Part shown: positions 7,237 to 16,549 of the stretch, piece by piece
How the letters are laid out: the number at the start of each line of letters is the position of its first letter
How positions within the stretch are numbered: the stretch's first letter is position 1
Origin: Paenibacillus thermotolerans
GTDB lineage: Bacteria > Bacillota > Bacilli > Paenibacillales > YIM-B00363
Assembly (NCBI RefSeq): GCF_028745515.1
Contig: NZ_JAQZSG010000012.1
Location: forward strand, 84,622-148,621
DNA length: 64,000 nt
Direction of reading: 5' to 3'
The notes under the pieces: generated by a model
Database searches by the model: none
What the model was told of the DNA's origin: nothing
What the model saw: only the letters and a program-made list of their open reading frames with translations
Made by a program: the position numbers and the translations under genes

Positions 7237-9849
7237 TTGAAAACGAAGCAAAAAGTGAAACTCGAGGGCCTGAGCGAAAAGATTTTCCTCGACCGGTACG
7301 CACGCAAAGACGCGGATTACAATAACACCAAAGTCGGTGACGTGGTGCTCGTCTTGACGAAGGACGACCCGAAATTCCCTGCTAAAGAAGTGGGCGAAGT
7401 AACGGCGCGCAACGGCAAGAACGTTACGGTGGTGACCCGTTCCGGACTTACGGTGGAAACGACCGTGGAAAAGCTGACGTTGACGCTTGAGAAAACTCCG
7501 GAAGAGATGTGGGATCGTCTTGCGTCTGCCATGGCTTCGGTAGAGGCGCCTGAGAAGCGAAAGCAATGGACGGAAAACTTCAGATATATTCTTGACGATT
7601 GGAAGCTCGTTCCGGGAGGACGGATCGCAGCGGGCGCGGGCGCCAGCGACGAACTGACGTTGTTTAACTGCTACGTTATCCCGTCTCCGCACGACAGCCG
7701 CGGCGGCATTATGACGACGCTGTCCGAGATGACGGAAATTATGTCCCGCGGCGGCGGCGTAGGCATCAACCTGTCCACGCTTCGTCCGCGCCGTTCGATC
7801 GTGGCCGGCGTGAACGGCTCCTCCAGCGGCGCCGTATCCTGGGGCGGATTGTTCAGCTACACAACGGGGCTTATCGAGCAAGGCGGTTCGCGCCGCGGCG
7901 CTTTGATGCTCATGATCAACGACTGGCATCCGGACTTGCTTGACTTCATCACCGTTAAGCAAACAATGGGCCAAGTGACCAACGCGAACTTATCCGTTTG
8001 CGTAAGCAACGGATTTATGAAGGCCGTTAAAGAAGATTTGGAGTGGAACCTCGAGTTCCCGGACACGAAATACGCCGATTACGACACGACGTGGGACGGC
8101 GACTTGGCGAAGTGGAAAGCGGACGGCAAGCCGGTTGTACACTACCGCACCGTACGCGCCCGCGACGTATGGCATACGATTATCGAATCCGCTTGGAAAT
8201 CGGCGGAGCCGGGCGTCGTATTTATGGAGTACTACAACCAAATGTCCAACTCCTGGTACTTCAACCCGATTATTTGTACGAATCCGTGCGGCGAACAAGG
8301 CTTGCCTGCATGGGGCGTATGCAACCTGTCGGCGATCAACCTTTCGAAATTTTTTGACGAAGACAAGAAAGATGTGGCGTGGGACGAGCTCGGCAAAACG
8401 GTCCGTTACTCCGTGCGCTTCTTGGATAACGTTATCGATAAGACGCCGTATCATTTTGAAGAGAACAAAATCAACCAGCAGGGCGAGCGCCGCGTAGGGC
8501 TTGGCTCCATGGGTCTTGCCGAGCTGATGATCAAGCTTGAAATCCGTTACGGCAGCGCGGAATCGCTTGAGTTCCTCGATAAGCTGTACGGTTTTATTGC
8601 GAAGGAAGCTTATTTGTCTTCGGCGGAAATTGCGGCTGAGAAAGGCTCTTTCAAGCATTACGATTACGAAAAGTTCATGCAAAGCGGCTTCATGAAGAAC
8701 ATCGTGAGCGTATATCCGGAAGTTGGCGCGGCGATCAAGAAGAACGGCATGCGCAACGTTACGGTCATCACCCAAGCTCCGACAGGCAGCACGGGTACGA
8801 TGGTCGGCACTTCCACGGGTATTGAACCGTACTTCGCATTCGAATATTACCGTCAGAGCCGCCTCGGCTTCGATAAGCAGCTTGTTCCGATCGCTCAAGA
8901 ATGGAAGGACGCGCATCCGGGCGAAGAGCTTCCGGAATGGTTCATTACGGCGATGGATCTGTCCGCCGAGGACCACATCCGCGCACAAGCGGCCATCCAG
9001 CGTTGGGTGGACAGCTCGATCTCCAAGACGGCAAACTGCCCGGCAGACTTTACCGTTGAAGAGACGAAGAGATTGTATGAGCTTGCCTTTGAGCTTGGCT
9101 GCAAGGGCGTAACGATCTACCGCGACGGCAGCCGCGACGTTCAAGTTCTGAGCACGAAGAAGGACGACGAGAAGAAGGAAGAGCCTGCGGCACAAGCTCC
9201 GGAAGCTGCTGAAGCACCGGCAGCACCGGAAGAGAAGGTGCTCGAGAAGATCGCTTCCGCGATTTCCGTCAATGTGACACCGCAGCAAAAGCAAGTGTTC
9301 GATAAGGAATACCGCAGCCGTCCGCAAGTGCTTCGCGGCGCGACGTATAAATTCAACACGCCGTTCGGCATCGCGTACATTACGATCAACGACACGAACG
9401 GTACGCCGAGCGAGATTTTCTTGAACGTAGGCAAAGCCGGTTCCGACGTATTCGCGATGTCCGAGGCGCTCGGCCGCGTCATCTCCTTGTTCCTCCGCTA
9501 TGGGGATCACGGAAACAAGACGGCGTTGCTGATCAAGCACCTCAAAGGAATCGGCGGCTCCGGCGCAGTCGGATTCGGTCCGAACCGCGTCGAGTCCATC
9601 GCCGATGCAGTAGCGAAGGCGCTTGAGATTCACGTGCAAAGCGAGCAAGAGCGCAGCGCTTACGAAAGCGCCGAGCAGCTTGTAACCGCAACGCAAGAGC
9701 ATGTGGTGGACGAGGATTCACCAATTGCGTTGAAGGGCAAGAGCCTCCCGGTATCCACCGATCTTTGCCCGGGCTGCGGCTCCGCTTCCCTGGTGAACAT
9801 GGAAGGCTGCAAGACATGCACGAACTGTGGCTATAGCAAGTGTAGTTAA
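7237..9849 (+). CDS. nrdJ: Adenosylcobalamin-dependent (class II) ribonucleotide reductase
   Basis: 870 residues. Reduces ribonucleotides to deoxyribonucleotides using a B12-derived radical. Landmarks: the substrate-binding region with LFNCYVIPSPHD and RGGGVGINLS (about 146-180), the active-site loop NPCGEQGLPAWG (about 349), the TQAPTGSTGTM loop (about 512), and near the C-terminus a TSCPD-like domain (LRGATYKFNTPFG onward, about 694-770). The tail has Cys pairs (CPGCG, CKTCTNCG), as expected for the shuttle cysteines. The start is TTG at 7237 with AGGAGGG 6 nt upstream. An Ala/Glu/Pro linker (about 644-670) separates the barrel from the tail domain. It appears monocistronic and is followed by a strong terminator. 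Confidence 0.95.
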   Translation: MKTKQKVKLEGLSEKIFLDRYARKDADYNNTKVGDVVLVLTKDDPKFPAKEVGEVTARNGKNVTVVTRSGLTVETTVEKLTLTLEKTPEEMWDRLASAMASVEAPEKRKQWTENFRYILDDWKLVPGGRIAAGAGASDELTLFNCYVIPSPHDSRGGIMTTLSEMTEIMSRGGGVGINLSTLRPRRSIVAGVNGSSSGAVSWGGLFSYTTGLIEQGGSRRGALMLMINDWHPDLLDFITVKQTMGQVTNANLSVCVSNGFMKAVKEDLEWNLEFPDTKYADYDTTWDGDLAKWKADGKPVVHYRTVRARDVWHTIIESAWKSAEPGVVFMEYYNQMSNSWYFNPIICTNPCGEQGLPAWGVCNLSAINLSKFFDEDKKDVAWDELGKTVRYSVRFLDNVIDKTPYHFEENKINQQGERRVGLGSMGLAELMIKLEIRYGSAESLEFLDKLYGFIAKEAYLSSAEIAAEKGSFKHYDYEKFMQSGFMKNIVSVYPEVGAAIKKNGMRNVTVITQAPTGSTGTMVGTSTGIEPYFAFEYYRQSRLGFDKQLVPIAQEWKDAHPGEELPEWFITAMDLSAEDHIRAQAAIQRWVDSSISKTANCPADFTVEETKRLYELAFELGCKGVTIYRDGSRDVQVLSTKKDDEKKEEPAAQAPEAAEAPAAPEEKVLEKIASAISVNVTPQQKQVFDKEYRSRPQVLRGATYKFNTPFGIAYITINDTNGTPSEIFLNVGKAGSDVFAMSEALGRVISLFLRYGDHGNKTALLIKHLKGIGGSGAVGFGPNRVESIADAVAKALEIHVQSEQERSAYESAEQLVTATQEHVVDEDSPIALKGKSLPVSTDLCPGCGSASLVNMEGCKTCTNCGYSKCS

Positions 9850-9856
9850 TAATAAG

Positions 9857-9893
9857 GGCCGGGGGCTTCCCCCGGCCTTTGTGATTTTTCATC
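9857..9893 (+). terminator. Rho-independent terminator of nrdJ
   Basis: Perfect 9-bp stem GGCCGGGGG/CCCCCGGCC with a 3-nt loop, followed by a T-rich run (TTTGTGATTTTTC), 7 bp after the stop codon. Confidence 0.9.
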
Positions 9894-9984
9894 AAAAGTT
9901 GCAAAATGTTCACAATATGCTGTAAATTTTATTTCAAAATATTTTGTAAATTGATTTATGCATACAAATGAATAAAAATGCATT

Positions 9985-10019
9985 AAAGGCTTAGAAGGCA
10001 ACTTCCTAAGCCTTTTTTG
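9985..10019 (+). terminator. Second terminator-like hairpin
   Basis: AAGGCTTAGAAG and CTTCCTAAGCCTT pair around GCAA with one bulge, followed by TTTTTTG. Could act in either direction as a backup to the nrdJ terminator. Confidence 0.65.
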
Positions 10020-10437
10020 TTTTTTAAGCTAAATGATTTGCGCAACGGCATCGTAAGATGTGGTGGATTATTGGACAGTTGATTACTACTGGAGAAGGTG
10101 TCTTTTGAGTTGGAAGGTGTGGTAAAACGAATGTCGAATTTATTTAAAGCTATATTGAGAAGAGTCAGGCGTTAGGACTTTCTGTTTATAGAATCGATAC
10201 AGGTGTAATTGGAAAGATATTTGGTATTGTTCGAAAAACGGATTTCCAACAATGATGGGAGATAGAGGCTTTAAGACATTTTCAAAACGCGTCGGTCTAT
10301 CAATAGTAGACTATTTTCGATTTGATAATCACTATGTAATTAATAGTGTTGATGAACTTAATCGCTTTGAAATTCTTTAGGTAATTCATGGAGCAATCAA
10401 CGAGTCAATACTATATTATAGGAATCAAATCGCTCCG

Positions 10438-10483
10438 GCGGCAATGTAGGACTTAATATTATGTCCATGGCTGCCGTTTTTTC
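10438..10483 (+). terminator. Imperfect terminator-like hairpin
   Basis: GGCGGCAATGTAGGAC and GTCCATGGCTGCC can pair with mismatches and a bulge, followed by TTTTTTC. It follows the degenerate coding remnants. Confidence 0.4.
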
Positions 10484-10592
10484 TTTCTCAGGACCCGGTG
10501 AATAGATTAGTGTAATTATTCCTATTGATAAATTGCGGGTTTAGGTCGACTTTTCGACTCCTTTCTCCTATTAAGCGTTACATCGTCGAAGT

Positions 10593-10859
10593 GTGATGGG
10601 GGCGGACGTACAATCTGCTCTCAAAGAACTGTTTGCCGATACACTGCAAGAAATGCTGGAAGCAGAGCTTGATCATGAGCTGGGGCATTGTCTTTTAATC
10701 GTTATCTTTAATGAAAGCTTTCACTTGATCCTTGCTGAACTTCGGAGCTACTGTGCTCATCCTTCCAATCCAACCTTTCCTTCTAGTCTAATTGATAGAC
10801 TGGAGAAATATACACAGTTTATTTTACAGACCCTGGAAAAAGGAAATAACATTAAATAA
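10593..10859 (+). pseudogene. IS256-type transposase N-terminal fragment
   Basis: The first 30 or so residues (DVQSALKELFADTLQEMLEAE, then LDHELGH) match the start of IS256/mutator-family transposases, which cut and paste DNA with a DDE active site. After GH the sequence changes abruptly to unrelated residues (CLLIVIFNESFHLIL) and the frame ends at 88 codons, against about 400 for an intact enzyme. No DDE residues remain. No terminal inverted repeats were found. Read as a truncated relic joined to foreign sequence; a second relic of the same family lies at 12637-12954 in the opposite orientation. Confidence 0.7.
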
Positions 10860-11007
10860 GGTGGTTCTTAATTACAAGCAAGAAGATGGAACCTTGCTCC
10901 AATCGAGAGCGTTTGACGTGAACACCACACGGCGACAGGAGGTTTAAAATTATAGAACTCCCTCCTTATCAAGCTTAGTCAATCAAGGCACCAAATATTA
11001 AGTCTAC

Positions 11008-11050
11008 GAAGGGGTACCCAGGCAGGTGCCCCTTCAATTTCGCTTTTTAG
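11008..11050 (+). terminator. Terminator-like hairpin
   Basis: GAAGGGG-T-ACC pairs with GGT-G-CCCCTTC around CAGGCA, followed by AATTTCGCTTTTT. Its T-run lies on the plus side, but the stem is symmetric and sits just beyond the 3' end of the minus-strand LysM gene. Confidence 0.6.
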
Positions 11051-11073
11051 ATGATTCGAGGCTTCTTTATAAT

Positions 11074-11877
11074 CTAAAATGTGATAGGCACTTCTACCAA
11101 ATCTTGTATACTTCCGTTCCGTGCGCTGCGCGTATACACCATTAGCGTACCCGTCGGAGTCGTCGGAGCGTGATCGAAAAAGAGCTGCGTCTCGAACTGG
11201 CCGAACGCAGGGGCGCCTTCCGCCGCCGTTATGGCCCGTTCTCTAGTAACGATGCGGCCCATCGCATCGCGAATTTGGTACAGCACCGTCGCCTCGAACG
11301 CACGAGCCACCCCGACTAAACGTTGTCCCGAAGCAACTTTCATGCCGGGCAGCGGCTCGAACACGACCACATTGGTAGACGAGCGCAGCGGGATAACGAA
11401 CCGGAAACCGGGATAAATGAGGTCGAGCGAAAAGCCCGGACGGTTACGATTTGCTCGCACGACCTCACTCATCGGTACGCCGAATTGTCGGGAAATACGA
11501 AACAACGAATCTCCCTGCATCACTTCGTAAACAAACGCGGGAATATATAACAATTGGGCTACCATAAGGTTGTTGGGGTTCTCTATTTGATTCACCGCGG
11601 CCAATATGTCGACGCCGACCGAAAAGCGTTCGGCGATTTGCGACAGCGTGTCGCCCGAAGCGACCTGGTACAAGACGGAACTTTGCTGCGACGTGCCTGG
11701 CAATCTGGCCAGCAGCACTTGCCCTGGATAAATGAAATCAGGCTCTGTAATGGGCGGAAACAGTGAATTGATTTGCACGAGAGATGGGACGGACGTTCCG
11801 AATTGGTCGGCAATGGTGTAAAGAGAGTCGCCGGTGCGAACCCTATATACGACATGGGTTCCCGGGGAGATCGGCAT
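11074..11877 (-). CDS. Triple-LysM protein with C-terminal Gmad2 domain
   Basis: 267 residues from the ATG at 11877, chosen because AAGGAG sits 9 nt upstream; an in-frame TTG at 11886 is too close to it. Three LysM modules bind peptidoglycan-type glycan: VVYRVRTGDSLYTIADQFGT, then VLYQVASGDTLSQIAERFSV, then FVYEVMQGDSLFRISRQFGV, with intervening YPGQ and IYPG. Residues from about 175 (VFEPLPGMKVASGQRL to VEVPITF) resemble Gmad2, an Ig-like domain found in spore germination and sporulation proteins. No signal peptide is visible, which is common for spore-coat LysM proteins. A spore envelope role is inferred. Confidence 0.85.
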   Translation of the reverse strand: MPISPGTHVVYRVRTGDSLYTIADQFGTSVPSLVQINSLFPPITEPDFIYPGQVLLARLPGTSQQSSVLYQVASGDTLSQIAERFSVGVDILAAVNQIENPNNLMVAQLLYIPAFVYEVMQGDSLFRISRQFGVPMSEVVRANRNRPGFSLDLIYPGFRFVIPLRSSTNVVVFEPLPGMKVASGQRLVGVARAFEATVLYQIRDAMGRIVTRERAITAAEGAPAFGQFETQLFFDHAPTTPTGTLMVYTRSARNGSIQDLVEVPITF

Positions 11878-11914
11878 TGGAAACAACTCCTTTTTCTAGG
11901 TTCTCACCTATCAT

Positions 11915-12154
11915 ATGCAGCCGCTAGCAAGTGTGATCAAAGCCCAGAAATTGCCGGACCTTCTCCTTTATTACGAAACAATGTATTGTACCCAATATCT
12001 GTTATATTCGGCAGACCAATTCGTAAGGGAACTTTATTATGCTATGATTCACGCAGATGTTGAAAAGCTTGATAAGCTGACATCAACGGAGATAGAGGTT
12101 TTGAGGATTATTTTGCAGTTGAATGGCAATGTTAACGTATTAGTGCCAGCATGA
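11915..12154 (+). CDS. Small hypothetical protein
   Basis: 79 codons, mostly helical in character (TYR/LEU-rich QYLLYSADQFVRELYYAMIH). There is no clear ribosome site before the ATG at 11915. A 7-bp hairpin (AGGAGAG/CTCTCCT, 12154-12182) begins at the stop codon but lacks a T-run. It lies in a region full of gene fragments, so it could be a remnant. No family recognised. Confidence 0.3.
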   Translation: MQPLASVIKAQKLPDLLLYYETMYCTQYLLYSADQFVRELYYAMIHADVEKLDKLTSTEIEVLRIILQLNGNVNVLVPA

Positions 12155-12182
12155 GGAGAGTCATCAAAAAAATGGCTCTCCT

Positions 12183-12636
12183 GTTGATAATATTCAACTA
12201 TAGAGAAAGCAATAAACGGCTGACGCGCTTATCATTTCCTATCATGCTTGGTGGAAACGCCTGTGAGTACAACAGCAACTAAAACCATCAATCCCCCGAA
12301 CTTCAGCTTGTATCTACGAAGTTAACAATCTTGCAATGACCGCTTTACATACAGTCGTCATTATTTAGTGTTGCTGAAAATACAGTCGATGGCTGATGAT
12401 TGAAAAACACTATACAGGTGGATAAACCTATGTAAAAATATGCAGAAACGGACGAGAGGTTAAGCTAGCGGATAACATTAAACAAGATTGGGTTCCATGT
12501 GGTTCCTCTTTTATTGAAGTGAGGAGCAGTAGTGGTTGATATATCATTTGAGGAAAATTACTACCCATTTGGAGACGACAAATAAAGCAAAATGCGCGTC
12601 AATATAGGGTCTGTCAAGAATTTTGTGTAAGCTCTC
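12183..12636. other. Intergenic debris, possible membrane-protein C-terminal relic
   Basis: No complete gene. On the minus strand around 12230-12310 a short stretch reads KLKFGGLMVLVAVVLTGVST, then KHDRK and a stop. It looks like the last transmembrane helix and tail of a transporter. The rest is AT-rich and shows nothing I can assign. Confidence 0.3.
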
Positions 12637-12954
12637 CTAGAAAAAACTGTCGGATAGCTTAAGGCAGGTGCGGGCTATCCGTTCGGGGAAGAAGACCGAG
12701 AGCTGCAGTAATATCTGTCCCCAGTTTTGAACACGGCCAGTCCATTGCGAGTGACGTCCATGGTAGCCAGGTAGAAGCTGTAACGGTCGATTCTGCCATT
12801 TTTTGATCAAGAGAATGAGCTTGTTCGTCACGTTCGAGATCATCGCCGGGGACACTTCAATCCCGTACTGATTGGATAGGTGATCTTGAATGTCTCGGGT
12901 ACTTACGCCTTTGGCATACATTGCGATGATCTGATCCTCAATGCCGGTTTTCAC
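12637..12954 (-). pseudogene. IS256-type transposase relic with internal deletion
   Basis: 105 codons. The first half (IEDQIIAMYAKGVSTRDIQ, then GIEVSPAMISNVTNK, then KKWQNRPL) matches the IS256-family region before the first catalytic Asp. After RPLQL the sequence jumps to WTGRVQNWGQILLQLSVFFP, typical of the family C-terminus. The roughly 200 residues carrying the DDE triad are therefore missing. The adjoining GGGTCTGTCAAGAATTTTGTG at about 12607-12627 resembles an end of such elements, but I could not pair it with a second inverted repeat. Non-functional. Confidence 0.75.
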
Positions 12955-12958
12955 GACG

Positions 12959-13045
12959 ATTTATATCGCGAGCGGCACGGGAGTGGAGCCTAAGGAGCAG
13001 GGGGTCGCCTCCGCCTTGGTCACGACCGGTCAACAACCGCTATAA
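12959..13045 (+). pseudogene. MFS multidrug transporter fragment
   Basis: 29 codons reading IYIASGTGVEPKEQGVASAL, then VTTGQQPL and a stop. The GxxxxEQGVASALVTTGQQ pattern is typical of the loop before a late transmembrane helix in drug:H+ antiporter-2 (EmrB/QacA-type) MFS proteins. Nothing of the rest of the transporter is nearby. It directly abuts the transposase relic, which suggests breakage by insertion-sequence activity. Confidence 0.55.
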
Positions 13046-13212
13046 GGCCTTTGCGACAAGCAGTTTGGTTATTCCTTCAAGGAAAGTCCATTCTTCAATG
13101 GCCCCGTTCCGCAGGATAGCATGCTCCAGCAGCACATGCTGAAATTCCGAAAGCAAGAGGAACTAGCGTTTGCACAAGAATCGTTCTGTCCCGTTTCAAG
13201 TTTATACCGCAC

Positions 13213-13884
13213 TTACAGATAGGGCAGTAAATTGTTCAAGATGACGGCATATCCGTTTGCGTATATGTGAATTCCGTCGCTGCTGAATTCCGATTTCAAA
13301 TTTCCTTCCTCGTCCGTCAGCCCTTCGTTCACATCAATGAAGGTTTGGTTGTGCTTGGCCGCAAGCCGCTCGATCGCCCGGTTCGCTTCCCGAATCGCCT
13401 CGTTCGTCCTGCGCTGGAACACCTCTTCCATGGAAGCTTTGGGCACGAAGGGAAACTCCGCCTTGGCGTTCACGGGGTAATAGGCCATGACATACACCCG
13501 GCAGTCGGGAAGCCGCCTGGCAACTTGGGTCAGAATCTCATCGTAATTCGCCAGCAGATGCTTCAGCCGATAGCCGGGTGCGCTGATATCGTTGGTTCCG
13601 ATGTTGATAAAAAGCTTGGAGGGCTCCAGCTCGAAGATGCACGCCTCCATGGACGCGAGTAAATCTGCCGTCACATAGCCGGCAATTCCGCGATTATAGA
13701 TGCAATATCGGGTCTCCAACTTCATCTGCATTTCATTGATCGGGAAAAACTCCATCAGTGAAGAACCGGCAAGCACCGTTTGTCCCTTCGAAGCGAGCTG
13801 GTTGAGGATGTGGTATTTCCGTACCTTTTCCTTCTTCTCGTCATGCACTTCCGGCAGAGCCGGTTCCTTCGATGTATTTGTCAT
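13213..13884 (-). CDS. SGNH/GDSL-family hydrolase
   Basis: 223 residues with the SGNH blocks in order: block I VLAGSSLMEFFP (Ser nucleophile, about 38-49), block II NRGIAGYVT (Gly), block III INIGTNDIS (Asn), and block V SDGIHIYANGY with the catalytic Asp and His (about 204). Members hydrolyse acyl esters of lipids, sugars or cell-wall polymers; the substrate here is unknown. No signal peptide, so probably cytoplasmic. The ATG at 13884 has AAGGAGG 8 nt upstream. It stands alone among decayed genes. Confidence 0.85.
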   Translation of the reverse strand: MTNTSKEPALPEVHDEKKEKVRKYHILNQLASKGQTVLAGSSLMEFFPINEMQMKLETRYCIYNRGIAGYVTADLLASMEACIFELEPSKLFINIGTNDISAPGYRLKHLLANYDEILTQVARRLPDCRVYVMAYYPVNAKAEFPFVPKASMEEVFQRRTNEAIREANRAIERLAAKHNQTFIDVNEGLTDEEGNLKSEFSSDGIHIYANGYAVILNNLLPYL

Positions 13885-14507
13885 CCGTCATGCCTCCTTC
13901 TCGTAGCTCACTTCCATTTTACTTATTCGCGGCATTCCAGCAAGCCCCCCTGGTTCCCGCCAATACCCAATTGAGGTATACCTTTGCCGAAAATGTTCGT
14001 AGAAGGAGCGCACCTGCCGTACCGGATTGGTCGGATCAGACGCTGCCTGTTCCGTTTAACTACCCTGAAAATAACGAGTAACGTACTCCTAAAAATGACA
14101 ACAACCGCATGCTCGTTCAATCAGAATATCATGAAACTCACCTTTCTACGGCAAATTGAATTGAGGGCTGAGGATAACGGGTAACGATAGCATAATGTAA
14201 GTGTTGTCCGCCGTCTGTTTATAGACGGCGGTCTTTTTCATTGCATAATTCGCTGAACTATCAATACCTTTATTACCCTAAACTTTTAATAGTTTAACGC
14301 TCTTTTTTCATGTAGGGGGCATTTCGCCGAAGATTATTGCTGGAAAGAACAGTGTTGCTGAACATTCTGGAAGAAAGAAAAAAGGTTTTAAAGAGAAGTC
14401 CCTTCTGTTTGTAAGCCAATTTATACCATTTAAAAATTTAAAGATTAATTTACGTTATAATATTAACTCTAAACTCCAATAAAGAATGTAGAAAGGGGAA
14501 ATGGAAC
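13885..14507. other. Intergenic region between SGNH hydrolase and nagZ
   Basis: About 620 bp with no gene I can support. A plus-strand frame ending at 14081 (PAVPDWSDQTLPVPFNYPENNE region) reads like a possible C-terminal tail but has no start of its own. A clear terminator lies at 14208-14238 with no intact gene upstream, consistent with a lost gene. From about 14240 on the sequence becomes strongly AT-rich, matching the following gene. Confidence 0.4.
14208..14238 (+). terminator. Orphan rho-independent terminator
   Basis: Perfect 9-bp stem CCGCCGTCT/AGACGGCGG with a 6-nt loop, then TCTTTTTC. No intact plus-strand gene precedes it. Confidence 0.8.
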
Positions 14508-16268
14508 ATGAGAAGAAAAAGAAATAAACGGAATAAGCTACGTATTCTTACGATTCTACTTATAATTTTAGCCTTAATGATTGGCGTTTATTTTTATGCA
14601 AACAAAGAAAATGGCAGCGAACAGACGCCAGTTAAAGAAAGTCCAATGACAACTAAACCTTCTGATAATACACCTTCCGGTAAAAATACAGTGGATTCGA
14701 CGAATGATCAGAATTCAAATCTTGAGAAATTAGTGGAAGATACGTTTTCCTTATCAAAGGTGGGTAAGGTTCCGAACATTTCCTTTGTTTCTGGTAAAAC
14801 AGAACGGAAGGAAGTAAATCATGAGTGGGGAAATTCAGACCATATTTCGGAAACTGCTAAAGGCAGGTATGAGGAATACGCGAGTCAACATGCAACAATC
14901 GGCTATGCCGATCAGACTGTAAATGATATACGATCTTATGATCCTGAACTACAACATATTTCTTTACATGAAATTAAGAAAAATGGTGGAGAACCCGACG
15001 CCATTCGATACTATAAAGATTCAACTTATGACCAAATGATACTTGTTTATCATGCAACGGTTTCTAGTGATTTATTATGGGTTTTGCCTAAACCAACAGA
15101 GCAGGAACCAAATCCTAAAGTTCACCATATCTCACTCTATACACAGGTAGAAAAAACGCCAAATCAACAAGAAAATCAAACCATTTCAGAAGTTATTTCT
15201 AAAATGAGTGTAGAAGATAAAATTGGGCAGATGATTTTTGCTGGGATTTCCGGGACTACAATGAATGACAACGACAAAAAATTAATAGGCCAATTCCATG
15301 TTGGAGGAATTATTTTTTACAAAAGAAATTTTGATACCCCTGAACAAACCGTTAAACTTGTGAATCAGTTGAAAGCGGGAAATCGTTCGGATCTACCGAT
15401 ATTTTTAGGCGTCGACCAAGAAGGAGGAAGAGTAACAAGATTGCCAGGCGGTCTTGTTAACTTTCCTCCAAATAAACAGATTGGTCAGGTAAATGATCCT
15501 GAGTTTTCTTACAAAGTTGGAGCACTTTTAGGCCAAGAATTAAAAGAATTTGGTTTAAATCTCAATTTTGCACCCGTTCTTGATATTAACAGCAATCCAA
15601 AAAATCCTGTGATCGGGGATCGATCATTTGGTAACAATCCGGAGATCGTAAGTGAACTTGGGATTCAAACAATGAAAGGGTTAGAGTCGCAAAACGTCAT
15701 CCCTACCGTTAAGCATTTTCCTGGTCACGGAGATACATCGGTTGATTCCCATCTGGAACTCCCAATTGTAAATAAAAGCCTTAAGGAACTAAAGAAACTA
15801 GAATTAATTCCGTTTGAACGTGCGATTGAACAGGGAGCAGATGTTGTGATGGTTGCCCATATCTTATTGCCGGAATTGGATGAAACCAATCCAGCGTCCA
15901 TGTCAAAGGCTGTCATGACGGATCTTCTTAGAAAACAAGTAGGTTTCACGGGAGTCATCATAACAGACGATATGGCAATGGGAGCCATTACAGAACATTT
16001 CGATATTGGCAAAGCAGCAGTAGAATCAGTAAAGGCAGGAAGCGATATTATTTTAATGGGGCATGAGTATAATAATGCTGTTAAGATTATCTCCTCTTTA
16101 AAAACCGCTGTTCAACATGGGGATATTTCAGAACAAAGACTAAATGAAAGTATGGAAAGAATTATTCGGCTAAAAAGGAAATATAGCATTAATGATACGA
16201 AAGTGGAAAATCCTAACATAAGTGAAATAAATGACTCAATCAATAGTCTTCTGGAGTCTGTAAAATAG
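14508..16268 (+). CDS. nagZ: Beta-N-acetylhexosaminidase (GH3) with N-terminal YjgB/DUF4309-like domain
   Basis: 586 residues. Residues 1-35 are basic then hydrophobic (a membrane anchor or signal), followed by a Thr/Ser/Asn linker. About 75-210 resembles the YjgB/DUF4309 domain (GKVPNISFVSGKTERKEVNH, then WGNSD, then VNDIRSYDPELQHISL). From about 228 onward is a GH3 enzyme that removes N-acetylglucosamine from muropeptides: GVDQEGGRVTRLPGG, KHFPGHGDTSVDSH (catalytic His loop) and ITDDMAMGAI (nucleophile Asp). AAAGGGG precedes the ATG. Base composition is clearly more AT-rich than its neighbours, suggesting transfer from a low-GC Bacillus-like donor. The fusion of the two domains is noteworthy. 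Confidence 0.88.
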   Translation: MRRKRNKRNKLRILTILLIILALMIGVYFYANKENGSEQTPVKESPMTTKPSDNTPSGKNTVDSTNDQNSNLEKLVEDTFSLSKVGKVPNISFVSGKTERKEVNHEWGNSDHISETAKGRYEEYASQHATIGYADQTVNDIRSYDPELQHISLHEIKKNGGEPDAIRYYKDSTYDQMILVYHATVSSDLLWVLPKPTEQEPNPKVHHISLYTQVEKTPNQQENQTISEVISKMSVEDKIGQMIFAGISGTTMNDNDKKLIGQFHVGGIIFYKRNFDTPEQTVKLVNQLKAGNRSDLPIFLGVDQEGGRVTRLPGGLVNFPPNKQIGQVNDPEFSYKVGALLGQELKEFGLNLNFAPVLDINSNPKNPVIGDRSFGNNPEIVSELGIQTMKGLESQNVIPTVKHFPGHGDTSVDSHLELPIVNKSLKELKKLELIPFERAIEQGADVVMVAHILLPELDETNPASMSKAVMTDLLRKQVGFTGVIITDDMAMGAITEHFDIGKAAVESVKAGSDIILMGHEYNNAVKIISSLKTAVQHGDISEQRLNESMERIIRLKRKYSINDTKVENPNISEINDSINSLLESVK

Positions 16269-16290
16269 TTTGTGGGACCCTTTAGATACA

Positions 16291-16335
16291 GTAGAGGCAG
16301 TCAGTTTAACAAGGCGGCCTCTACATCGTATTTAT
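16291..16335 (+). terminator. Terminator-like hairpin after nagZ
   Basis: GTAGAGGC (16291-16298) pairs with GCCTCTAC (16317-16324), followed by ATCGTATTTATTTTTCC. Moderate strength. Confidence 0.55.
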
Positions 16336-16487
16336 TTTTCCGAAATGTGAAGGAGCTGGGGTACAGTAAGAAAATTATACCCTTCCGACTTTAATTTCTT
16401 AATAATAACTGGCAAAGCCTTGACCGTTCCGTTTAAATCCCGTTATCGTTTTTATGGGTTTCGAGCTGGTTGGACCGTTTAACTTAA

Positions 16488-16547
16488 ATGTTAATGCGGG
16501 AGATTGCGAAAGAAGCCGGCTGTTCCCACACGACGATCTATATTTAC
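16488..16547 (+). pseudogene. TetR-type helix-turn-helix fragment
   Basis: In one frame this short segment reads MLMREIAKEAGCSHTTIYIY, which matches the recognition helix region of TetR-family repressors (normally followed by FKDKE). The match ends abruptly at TAC, after which another frame continues as a FUSC membrane protein. It is therefore a chimeric joint between two unrelated gene fragments. It is a different TetR from the intact gene at 17569-18126. Confidence 0.65.
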
Positions 16548-16549
16548 GC

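Larger units (their letters stand above)
9894..10592. other. Intergenic region with degenerate coding remnants
   Basis: About 700 bp with no intact gene. A plus-strand segment at about 10145-10255 reads SYIEKSQALGLSVYRIDTGV without a start and stops at TGA. A second short frame at 10252-10380 (42 residues, ending NSVDELNRFEIL) directly follows and may be the 3' part of the same broken gene. I do not recognise the family. Two hairpins with T-runs flank this material. Confidence 0.35.

Noticed and set aside
7990..9702. Long minus-strand frame of 570 codons opposite nrdJ
   Set aside because: Shadow frame of a high-GC-third-position gene; no ribosome site or recognisable protein.
13117..13219. 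Short plus-strand frame MLQQHMLKFRKQEELAFAQE
   Set aside because: 33 codons, no ribosome site and no recognisable similarity.
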